Of a DNA stretch of 7,101 nucleotides, positions 1 through 4,796 are shown one piece after another. Location of the stretch: positions 1 through 7,101 of the forward strand of contig CADBAC010000283.1 of NCBI GenBank assembly GCA_902792495.1. The letters run 5' to 3'. The DNA comes from Ruminococcus flavefaciens (GTDB lineage Bacteria; Bacillota; Clostridia; Oscillospirales; Ruminococcaceae). A program made the translations under genes and the position numbers. Within the stretch, counting starts at the first letter, position 1. Every line of letters begins with the position of its first letter. The notes under the pieces were generated by a model that was not told where the DNA came from, did not search any database, and was given only the letters and a program-made list of their open reading frames with translations.

Positions 1-60
1 GACGCTGTCCCCCTCATTCACCCCCTGCAAGGGAGATAACATCCCCCTTGACCCCGGAAT

Positions 61-80
61 GCCGCCTTCGGCGGTTTTTT
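61..80 (+). terminator. Rho-independent terminator of an upstream gene
   Basis: A short GC stem (CCGCC, loop TTC, GGCGG) is followed at once by six T residues at 75-80. This is a classic intrinsic terminator reading rightward. The only gene it can serve ends left of the window. In the opposite direction there is no T-tract, so it is not a terminator for the minus-strand regulator at 211-927. Confidence 0.75.
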
Positions 81-157
81 ATTATTTATTTAAAAGTAAC
101 CGCTGTTGCCGTGTTGTAAATATATGCTTCCGAAGCTGTTTCATATGTGCAACATTT

Positions 158-198
158 TTGAAAAAAGACTTTTCAATCCGCAGCAAAAGTGATATAAT
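158..198 (+). promoter_or_regulatory. Possible antisense promoter with overlapping inverted repeat
   Basis: An extended -10 box TGATATAAT lies at 190-198, with a weak -35 (TTTTCA, 170-175) 17 nt upstream. The -35 is also the right arm of a 7-bp inverted repeat (TTGAAAA 158-164, TTTTCAA 170-176). Transcription would start near 205 and run rightward, antisense to the 3' end of the minus-strand regulator. No plausible plus-strand gene follows. The region is AT-rich, so a chance match is possible. Confidence 0.35.
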
Positions 199-210
199 AT
201 AACTGTTATG

Positions 211-927
211 TTATTTTCCGTCTGTGCGGTACTTTGCACGGGTACGGGAAATACTCTCCTCGCTTCTCTTGATGAGGTTGAGGAGGGATGAGGAATACTG
301 CGCATAATCCTTCTGGAGAGTTGCTGTAGTAACGTAAAGGGTATCGAAATTGTCTACGCAGTCGTTGCCGTCAAGCGGTATACCGCTGGATGCTGCCTTG
401 ATATTGGCTTCGCTCATGGATACGATAGCGTTTGAGCTGTCGTTTGCGATGACCTTTGGGATACGGAACAGCTTCTGGTCGTTATGAGGATTTGCGTTGT
501 ACACGATCCTGAACAGCTTATACACTGAAAGCATGAGATAGGATGATACCTCTTTGATAAGGGTTATGCTGTTGGCTTTCTGTGCAAGGCTGAAAAGCAG
601 AGAGATCGAGTTGTTGATGATCCTTCTGTTGAAATTTATGATCTCAGGCGAAGGCATTTTGAGTGTGTTGTTTCCGTCATCATCGGGGATGTCTTCGATA
701 GTTATAGTCTTTCCCTCGGGTTCCGGAGTTCTTCCGAGGAGGTAGTCACATGAAACATTGTAATAATCAGCGATCTTTACGAGGAAGTTAAGTCCGCATT
801 CACGGATGCCCTTCTCATAATGTGAGAGGAGAGCCTGTGAGATGCCGAGGTCAGTAGCAGCCTGCTTCTGGCTGATATGTCTTTCTTTTCTCTGAAGGGT
901 GATTATTCTCGCAAAATCTGAATTCAT
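211..927 (-). CDS. XRE (Cro/CI) family transcriptional regulator
   Basis: The 238-residue protein has an N-terminal helix-turn-helix of the XRE family at about residues 6-66. The signature SQKQAATDLGIS at 19-30, the recognition helix QALLSHYEKG at 31-40 and the closing KIADYYNVSCDYLLGR at 51-66 are all typical. The remaining ~170 residues contain an acidic linker (76-86), an amphipathic helical stretch (about 105-146) and a charged C-terminus. I recognise no sensor or enzymatic domain in this part. The ATG at 927 has a GGAGGA Shine-Dalgarno (940-935) 7 nt away. The gene is transcribed alone and divergently from the phosphatase gene at 1131. It is probably a cytoplasmic repressor, with autoregulation suggested by the inverted repeat inside its own promoter. 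Family assignment is secure; target and signal are unknown. Confidence 0.9.
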   Translation of the reverse strand: MNSDFARIITLQRKERHISQKQAATDLGISQALLSHYEKGIRECGLNFLVKIADYYNVSCDYLLGRTPEPEGKTITIEDIPDDDGNNTLKMPSPEIINFNRRIINNSISLLFSLAQKANSITLIKEVSSYLMLSVYKLFRIVYNANPHNDQKLFRIPKVIANDSSNAIVSMSEANIKAASSGIPLDGNDCVDNFDTLYVTTATLQKDYAQYSSSLLNLIKRSEESISRTRAKYRTDGK

Positions 928-985
928 AATTTTATCCTCCTATAGCTTTATCAAAGCAAAATAAACGAAATATGTAACTATTACT

Positions 986-1014
986 ATTATAATACAAAAT
1001 GTATAATTTGTAAA
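986..1014 (-). promoter_or_regulatory. Sigma-A promoter of the XRE regulator with operator candidate
   Basis: Read leftward, a -35 box TTTACA (1014-1009) and a perfect -10 box TATAAT (991-986) are separated by 17 nt, which predicts a start near 979. The spacer contains a perfect inverted repeat TACAAA-N8-TTTGTA (993-1012) placed between and touching the two boxes, a normal position for an autorepressor operator. A plus-strand TATAAT also occurs at 1002-1007, so the site could in principle affect divergent transcription too. The promoter is well supported; the operator role is inferred. Confidence 0.65.
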
Positions 1015-1130
1015 TATGGAGAAATATGAAAGAATGTGTTTGATTTTTTCGATGTTTTCGTGAAATTTACCGAGAGTTAAAAAAACGGAAAATATTTTTG
1101 TGCAATATTACACTTAAAAGGAGTCGTTTT

Positions 1131-1775
1131 ATGAAAGGATACCGTATCAGCGTTATTCGCCACGGCATGACCGAAGCCAATGAAAAAGGCGTTTACATAG
1201 GAAGGACCGATGTGCCGCTCTCGTCAAAAGGAGCTGCCGAGCTTGCCGCAAAGATGGATGAATTTGATTATCCGTCTGTCCACAGGGTATATTCTTCCCC
1301 CCTGAGACGATGTACAGAGACAGCGGAGATACTCTTCCCCTGCACCGAATTAGTCAAGGTCGATGACCTGACCGAGCTGAACTTCGGCGACTTTGAAAAC
1401 AAGTCCATAGATGAACTTGCAGGCAGAAGCGATTATATCCGGTGGCTCAAGGGCAAAAAGGATGTCTGTCCGCCCAACGGTGAGAGCCTTGAGGAAATGA
1501 CCGCAAGGACCTACAAGGCGCTCCACAACATAATAATGAACATGATGGAGGAAGGCCTTACTCACTGCGCTATGATAACCCACGGCGGAATAATCTCCAA
1601 TATGCTGCGATGTTTCGGCATCCCGAAGTATGAGCCCGATGTGCTTACCGCAAAATTCGGCGAGGGATTCGATATCATAGTCACCACCCATATGTGGCTG
1701 AATTCTCAGGCTTTCGAGATACTGGGATACTGCCCCTACGAAAAGATAGAGGATATTGACGGCGACGAGCGCTGA
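1131..1775 (+). CDS. Histidine phosphatase superfamily protein (phosphoglycerate mutase/CobC-like)
   Basis: This 214-residue cytoplasmic enzyme belongs to the branch-1 histidine phosphatases, which transfer a phosphoryl group through a phospho-histidine. The nucleophile motif R10-H11-G12 is followed by T14-E-A-N. R59/R60 sit in SSPLRRCTETAE (55-66), a probable acid/base Glu82 lies in TELNFGDFEN (81-90), PNGESLEEM is at 115-123, and the second catalytic histidine is H151 in THGG (150-153). GDFE and PNGES resemble alpha-ribazole phosphatase (CobC) and broad-specificity phosphatases more than glycolytic mutase, and the length fits. No cobalamin genes are nearby, so the substrate is open. ATG 1131 was chosen because AAAGGAG (1117-1123) sits 7 nt upstream. 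An in-frame ATG at 1098 lacks a ribosome-binding site. No convincing promoter was found upstream. Confidence 0.88.
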   Translation: MKGYRISVIRHGMTEANEKGVYIGRTDVPLSSKGAAELAAKMDEFDYPSVHRVYSSPLRRCTETAEILFPCTELVKVDDLTELNFGDFENKSIDELAGRSDYIRWLKGKKDVCPPNGESLEEMTARTYKALHNIIMNMMEEGLTHCAMITHGGIISNMLRCFGIPKYEPDVLTAKFGEGFDIIVTTHMWLNSQAFEILGYCPYEKIEDIDGDER

Positions 1776-1799
1776 CAGCATATTTCTGCCATAAGCGGA

Positions 1800-1830
1800 C
1801 ATAATAAGTACACAGGAGGTACTTATTATG
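1800..1830 (+). promoter_or_regulatory. Hairpin enclosing the Shine-Dalgarno and start codon of the membrane protein gene
   Basis: The arms CATAATAAGTA (1800-1810) and TACTTATTATG (1820-1830) are perfectly complementary over 11 bp. The 9-nt loop CACAGGAGG holds the ribosome-binding site, and the ATG at 1828-1830 forms the base of the 3' arm. In RNA the start codon would be paired while the AGGAGG is displayed in the loop, which could tune translation initiation. The inverted repeat is seen directly; a regulatory role is inferred. Confidence 0.5.
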
Positions 1831-2691
1831 AAGATACGACAGCTTATACCCTATACAAAGAAACTGCTGAAAGGCAGACGGATACGCACCGCTATCATAT
1901 GTATACTGCCCATCTGTCCCGAAATATTCTTCCGGCTGGCTGAAGCGGCGATATACAGCCTTCTGCTGTACTTCGGCGAGATGTCTCCTGCGGAACTTTT
2001 CAGTGGCAGGAATTCCGTACAGCTGTCCGTCGCACTGGTGCTGATGCTGGCAAGATGGGTCATCAGCGCTCCTGTCATATATGCATCCGCTTTCAGACTA
2101 AGCGAGATATGCTCGGAAAAGCCATGCTGTACCCCGTTTTCACGGGTGCTTCTCAGCAGAGCGAATTTCCGCAGAAGTCTCGGCGCTCTCATATGGACGA
2201 AGCTTACGGGACTTATCGCTCTTGCGCCTGCCGTATTTTTCGGTATATCCGCTTATTCCATGCTCCATGGCACTCTCGGCACCGACGAAATGTTCATGGC
2301 GGCAAATTCGGCCGTACTTGCTCTGGTCTCGTTTATCCTGTGGATATCGCTGAAACTGAGCTTTGCGGCAGTACCGTTCATACTGGTAAGATATCCGCAG
2401 AAAAGTCCGCTGAGGGCTGTTCTGTATTCCGTAAAATTCATGAGCGGCCGAAAAGGTGTTATGCTCAGACTGGCGGCGGTGTACTTTATCCCTGCCCTGA
2501 GCATCGTTGGCCTTGCCTTCGCACTTACACGCATTATGACCGCTTTTTCCCTTAGTACAGATATATTCATAAGAGAGGATGAGTACCGTGAAAGAACTGA
2601 AACTGACCGTGGAAACGGACGCTCCCGTCACGCTGCAAAACTTCCTCATCGGCGAAAAAGGAGTCTCAAAAAGGCTCCTCACGAAGCTTAA
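1828..2691 (+). CDS. Polytopic membrane protein of unknown function
   Basis: As read, the protein is 287 residues. It has a short basic N-terminus (KIRQLIPYTKKLLKGRRIR) and about five hydrophobic segments at roughly 21-49, 64-88, 118-145, 160-185 and 213-240. I see no catalytic motif, signal peptide or transporter signature. The layout vaguely recalls uncharacterised DUF975-like integral membrane proteins of Firmicutes, but I cannot assign the family. ATG 1828 follows AGGAGG (1814-1819) by 8 nt, inside a hairpin. The last ~35 residues are Arg/Lys/Glu-rich, lack membrane character and coincide with the start of the next gene in another frame, so they are probably not natural. A stop in another frame (TGA 2580-2582) overlaps the ATG at 2579. 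This suggests that the true end may lie there and that a base has been lost just upstream. Confidence 0.75.
   Translation: MKIRQLIPYTKKLLKGRRIRTAIICILPICPEIFFRLAEAAIYSLLLYFGEMSPAELFSGRNSVQLSVALVLMLARWVISAPVIYASAFRLSEICSEKPCCTPFSRVLLSRANFRRSLGALIWTKLTGLIALAPAVFFGISAYSMLHGTLGTDEMFMAANSAVLALVSFILWISLKLSFAAVPFILVRYPQKSPLRAVLYSVKFMSGRKGVMLRLAAVYFIPALSIVGLAFALTRIMTAFSLSTDIFIREDEYRERTETDRGNGRSRHAAKLPHRRKRSLKKAPHEA
2572..2590 (+). promoter_or_regulatory. Ribosome-binding site deciding a GTG start for the pseudouridine synthase
   Basis: AGAGAGGA (2572-2579) lies 8 nt before GTG 2588-2590, ideal spacing. The in-frame ATG at 2579 overlaps this sequence and has no Shine-Dalgarno upstream, so GTG 2588 is the better start by three codons. 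Confidence 0.6.
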
Positions 2692-3238
2692 ACGCATAGA
2701 CGGCGGCATTACAAGGGACGGCAAGACCGTCAGAAGCATCGACACCGTTTACAAAGGCGATGTAATTGTTCTCCGCTTCGGTGACGACAGCTTCCTTGAA
2801 CCAAATCCCGACCTTGATGTTCCCGCTGTATACGAAAGCGACGGCATTATAGTTTTCAACAAGCCTTCGGGGATGCCTGTTCATCCGTCGATAAAGCATC
2901 AGGGCGACACCCTCGGCAACAAGTTTGCGGCTATGTTTCCCGACCTCACTTTCCGTGCGGTGAACCGGCTTGACCGTGATACCTCGGGGCTGTGCGTAGT
3001 CGCTAAAAATGCCCTTGCCGCAAACGCCCTGCAAGGCAGATGCGAGAAGGTCTACTATGCGGCTATAACAGGAAAGATTCCCGAAACAGGCACTATCGAC
3101 GCTCCCATTGCCCGTGAGCGTGAATCCATAATCATACGCTGTGTCCGTGAGGACGGTCAGCGGGCCGTGACCCATTACAGGCGAATTGCTTACAACGGCA
3201 AATACTCCCTTGCGGGGCAGTATGCCGACGTACCTTGA
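2588..3238 (+). CDS. RluA-family 23S rRNA pseudouridine synthase, N-terminal part (frameshifted)
   Basis: The product isomerises specific uridines in rRNA to pseudouridine in the cytoplasm. Residues are counted from GTG 2588. An S4-like RNA-binding domain spans about 15-65 (LQNFLIGEKGVSKRLL at 16-31). It is followed by YESDGIIVFNKPSGMPVHPS (82-101) and the catalytic motif NRLDRDTSGL (126-135) with the nucleophile Asp129. KVYYAAITG (154-162) and DGQRAVTHYR (189-198) are also family-typical. The frame stops at TGA 3236, just before the conserved GRTHQIR segment, which is present one frame over. Deleting one G from GGGG (3214-3217) restores a continuous RluA protein reading YSLAGSMPTYLETGRTHQIR. 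This is therefore either a sequencing/assembly indel or a genuine inactivating mutation. It overlaps the membrane gene upstream and sits directly before luxS. Confidence 0.85.
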   Translation: MKELKLTVETDAPVTLQNFLIGEKGVSKRLLTKLKRIDGGITRDGKTVRSIDTVYKGDVIVLRFGDDSFLEPNPDLDVPAVYESDGIIVFNKPSGMPVHPSIKHQGDTLGNKFAAMFPDLTFRAVNRLDRDTSGLCVVAKNALAANALQGRCEKVYYAAITGKIPETGTIDAPIARERESIIIRCVREDGQRAVTHYRRIAYNGKYSLAGQYADVP

Positions 3239-3464
3239 AACGGGCAGAACACATCAGATACGTGTGCATTTTTCATATATCGGCCATCCCCTTGCAGGCG
3301 ATGACCTCTACGGCGGCACTCGTTGTGACATTGGCAGACAGGCGCTCCACTGCGGACAGCTGAGCTTTACCGACCCTATCACAGGGGAGGAAGTTACTGT
3401 CAGGGCGGAGCTTCCCGATGACATAAAATCAATAATCAAAAGCGATAAACAGGAGGAAAAGAAA
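3216..3464 (+). pseudogene. C-terminal part of the RluA-family synthase, displaced by one frame
   Basis: This stretch encodes ETGRTHQIRVHF, then SYIGHPLAGDDLYGG, and later LHCGQLSFTDPITGEEV. These are the C-terminal landmarks of RluA-type synthases, including the Arg-rich GRTHQIR motif that lines the active site. It has no ribosome-binding site of its own. The first in-frame ATG is 3222, inside the conserved domain, so it should be made only as the continuation of the N-terminal part. Its reading frame has no stop and passes through the linker IKSDKQEEKK straight into the luxS ATG. As sequenced, one open frame therefore covers the rest of rluA plus luxS. Confidence 0.8.
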
Positions 3465-3467
3465 ATG
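3451..3467 (+). promoter_or_regulatory. luxS ribosome-binding site and start
   Basis: A perfect AGGAGG (3451-3456) lies 8 nt before ATG 3465. It fixes the luxS start even though the upstream codons are open in the same frame. Independent initiation of luxS is therefore likely whatever happens to the synthase frame. Confidence 0.8.
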
Positions 3468-3938
3468 GAAAGAATCGCAAGTTTTTCAGTTGACCACACA
3501 AAGTTCGGAGTAGGAATGTACATATCCCGTATCGACGGCGATGTTATCTCCTACGATGTGAGAATGGTAAAGCCTAACGGCGGAGTTTACGTGTCAAATC
3601 CGTCACTCCACACCATCGAGCATCTCTTTGCTACATATGCAAGAAATTCCGAATTCACCGACAAAATAGTTTACGTAGGACCTATGGGATGCCGTACAGG
3701 TTTCTACTTCCTTACAAGAGACACAATGTCAAAGGAAGACGCTATCAAACTTGTAAAGGACGCTTTTGAGTTCATCTCAAAGTATGACGAGGCTATCCCG
3801 GGATGTACTGCCGAGGAATGCGGAAACTACCTTGAGCATGACCTTGAGTCCGCAAAGAAGGACGTTCTCCCTCTGCTGAAAAAGCTGGACGGCTATACTC
3901 CCGAAATGCTGGACTACGCATGGCACGCTGATAAATAA
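3465..3938 (+). CDS. luxS: S-ribosylhomocysteine lyase LuxS
   Basis: LuxS cleaves S-ribosylhomocysteine to homocysteine and 4,5-dihydroxy-2,3-pentanedione, the precursor of autoinducer-2, as the second step of S-adenosylhomocysteine detoxification. The 157-residue protein is full length and soluble. The metal site is intact: H49 and H53 in the HTIEH motif (49-53), with C119 in CTAEECGNY (114-122). The general base E52, the catalytic cysteine C76 in GPMGCRTGF (72-80), H11 in VDHTKFG (9-15) and the substrate-binding DVRMVKPN (31-38) are also present. The start follows AGGAGG by 8 nt. The gene sits directly behind the RluA-type synthase with no terminator or visible promoter between, so cotranscription is likely. 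The preceding codons are in frame without a stop, so a synthase-LuxS fusion is conceivable if the upstream frameshift is corrected. No mtnN (pfs) gene is in view. Confidence 0.97.
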   Translation: MERIASFSVDHTKFGVGMYISRIDGDVISYDVRMVKPNGGVYVSNPSLHTIEHLFATYARNSEFTDKIVYVGPMGCRTGFYFLTRDTMSKEDAIKLVKDAFEFISKYDEAIPGCTAEECGNYLEHDLESAKKDVLPLLKKLDGYTPEMLDYAWHADK

Positions 3939-3946
3939 AACTGCTG

Positions 3947-3969
3947 GGGCGCACGTTAGAAGTGCGCCC
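3947..3969 (+). terminator. Hairpin after luxS, possible weak terminator
   Basis: The 8-bp perfect stem GGGCGCAC (3947-3954)/GTGCGCCC (3962-3969) has a 7-nt loop and begins 8 nt after the luxS stop. The following TTGCTGTTT is only moderately T-rich, so it is a weak intrinsic terminator at best. The same stem recurs at 4027-4045, so it may instead belong to the repeat cluster. Confidence 0.45.
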
Positions 3970-4081
3970 TTGCTGTTTCAGGTATCAGGTCTCAGAAAGC
4001 AGAGATCAAAAAGCAGAAAGTAGTATGGGCGCACATCGTGCGCCCGTGCCTTTCGATGAAATTACATGAAACAAAATGTAG

Positions 4082-4103
4082 GGAACGCCGCCCTCGGCGT
4101 TCC
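4082..4103. repeat. Palindromic unit, left copy (GGAACGCCG stem)
   Basis: A 9-bp perfect stem GGAACGCCG (4082-4090)/CGGCGTTCC (4095-4103) has a CCCT loop. With its flank it is the exact reverse complement of the right copy at 4184-4205. Confidence 0.75.
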
Positions 4104-4183
4104 ACGTGTCACGAAAAAATACGGATAGAACAATGTTAAAGACGGCATCCACAACGTCCCAAAGTGTACAATAAAATTGAAAT

Positions 4184-4205
4184 GGAACGCCGAGGGCGGC
4201 GTTCC
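4184..4205. repeat. Palindromic unit, right copy (inverted)
   Basis: A 9-bp perfect stem GGAACGCCG (4184-4192)/CGGCGTTCC (4197-4205) has an AGGG loop. The two copies could also pair with each other over about 27 nt, forming one long stem enclosing 4104-4183. Confidence 0.75.
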
Positions 4206-4244
4206 CTACTGCTTTCTGCTTTCTGATTTCTGATAACTGAAAAT

Positions 4245-4274
4245 TGTAACGAATCGCTTTTTCGTGCAACTAAT
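4245..4274 (+). promoter_or_regulatory. Candidate ECF-type promoter of the sigma/anti-sigma operon
   Basis: TGTAAC (4245-4250) and CAACTAAT (4267-4274) are separated by 16 nt. ECF promoters of Firmicutes typically have an AAC-containing -35 (TGAAAC or TGCAAC) and a CGTC-type -10 at this distance. The -35 fits well and the -10 partly. ECF operons are commonly autoregulated, which makes this position plausible. It begins only 10 nt after the repeat element ends. Confidence 0.4.
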
Positions 4275-4305
4275 ATATGAACGTTCAGAAAGGAGGGATG
4301 AGCGG

Positions 4306-4794
4306 ATGTCAGACGGGATGAAGCAATACTACGAAGAATACGGGCGGAAGGTGTTCCTTTACCTTATGACGCTCTGCTCAGACCCCGATACCGCCGAGGA
4401 GCTTACTCAGGAGACTTTCTATCAGGCAATAAAGAATGTGGGAAAGTACAAGGGTGAAAGCTCGGTGTACACATGGCTGTGCGGCATAGCAAAAAAACTG
4501 TGGCTGAATGAAGCAAGGCGGCGGAAATATCATCCCGTTGCCGAGCCTGACCCGACTGCTGAGGATCTTTCGCCCCGTCCCGATGAAAAAGCCGAAGAGA
4601 ACGACGAGAAAATGCGGCTTCTGCGCAGACTGCATGAACTCCCCGAAACCGAAAAGGAGATACTGCTCCTCCGTGCGGCAGGAGAACTGAGTTTCCGTGA
4701 GATAGGCGAAATATTCGGCAAAAGCGAGAACTGGGCAAGAGTTACACACTACAGGGCAAAACAAAAGCTGATAGAGAAAATGAAAGGAGGATGA
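4306..4794 (+). CDS. ECF-subfamily RNA polymerase sigma factor
   Basis: The 162-residue protein directs RNA polymerase to a small set of promoters. Region 2 covers about residues 8-75 and includes DPDTAEELTQETFYQAI (26-42) for core binding and GESSVYTWLCGIAKKLWLN (50-68), typical of the -10-recognition part. A hydrophilic, acidic linker (76-105) leads to region 4 (106-158), with LPETEKEILLLRAAGELSF (112-130) and a helix-turn-helix at REIGEIFGKSENWARVTHYR (131-150) for -35 recognition. ATG 4306 was chosen because AGGAGG (4291-4296) lies 9 nt upstream. The open frame extends back to 4264 without a second ribosome-binding site. The stop overlaps the first possible ATG of the anti-sigma gene, so the two are translationally coupled. 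The ECF group cannot be settled by eye. Confidence 0.93.
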   Translation: MSDGMKQYYEEYGRKVFLYLMTLCSDPDTAEELTQETFYQAIKNVGKYKGESSVYTWLCGIAKKLWLNEARRRKYHPVAEPDPTAEDLSPRPDEKAEENDEKMRLLRRLHELPETEKEILLLRAAGELSFREIGEIFGKSENWARVTHYRAKQKLIEKMKGG

Positions 4795-4796
4795 CT

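Larger units (their letters stand above)
3983..4235. repeat. MITE-like or BIME-like palindromic repeat element
   Basis: The outer arms TATCAG-N3-TCAGAAAGCAG (3983-4002) and its reverse complement (4216-4235) match at 17 of 20 positions. Inside are a GGGCGCAC-ATC-GTGCGCCC hairpin (4027-4045) and two hairpins with the stem GGAACGCCG/CGGCGTTCC (4082-4103 and 4184-4205) that are reverse complements of each other, including the flanking GTAGG. The ~80 nt between them (4104-4183) is AT-rich and non-coding. No transposase or clear target-site duplication is seen. The nested inverted layout resembles a miniature inverted-repeat element or a cluster of REP-like units. It fills most of the gap between luxS and the sigma-factor gene. 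Copies elsewhere in the genome are expected but cannot be seen here. Confidence 0.7.

Noticed and set aside
1..57. Possible end of a coding gene at the left edge
   Set aside because: All frames are short and none gives a recognisable protein end; the strand cannot be decided, so only the terminator after it is reported.
554..745. Plus-strand open frame inside the XRE gene
   Set aside because: It has no ribosome-binding site and a low-complexity hydrophobic product, and is fully antisense to a clear regulator gene.
1098..1130. Earlier ATG for the phosphatase
   Set aside because: It lacks a ribosome-binding site, and the extra 11 residues precede the normal start of the RHG-type core; AAAGGAG supports ATG 1131.
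1350..1802. Minus-strand 150-codon open frame
   Set aside because: It is a shadow of the phosphatase gene, without family similarity or a start signal.
2055..2555. Plus-strand 166-codon open frame
   Set aside because: It is the +2 frame of the membrane protein gene; its Cys/Arg/His-rich composition is typical of a shadow frame.
2140..2745. Minus-strand 201-codon open frame
   Set aside because: Although long, it is antisense to two supported genes, has no ribosome-binding site and resembles no protein family.
3205..3238. Programmed ribosomal frameshift in the synthase gene
   Set aside because: Only a GGGG run is present; there is no slippery heptamer, no slow or stop codon at the shift site and no stimulatory hairpin. 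A plain indel is simpler.
3939..4260. CRISPR array
   Set aside because: The repeats are few, palindromic and inverted with respect to each other, without regular spacers or cas genes.
4006..4269. Minus-strand 87-codon open frame between luxS and the sigma gene
   Set aside because: It is a translation of the palindromic repeat element: GNAALGVPF and WNAEGGVPY are the two inverted hairpins read through.
4264..4305. Upstream ATG for the sigma factor
   Set aside because: The extra residues precede the Shine-Dalgarno and include it; ATG 4306 has correct spacing.
4378..4764. Minus-strand open frames inside the sigma gene
   Set aside because: They are antisense shadows of an unmistakable ECF sigma factor.
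4791..4796. ATG 4791 as the anti-sigma start
   Set aside because: AGGAGG ends at 4790 with no spacing; ATG 4797 is 6 nt away and gives the usual MKC-type N-terminus.
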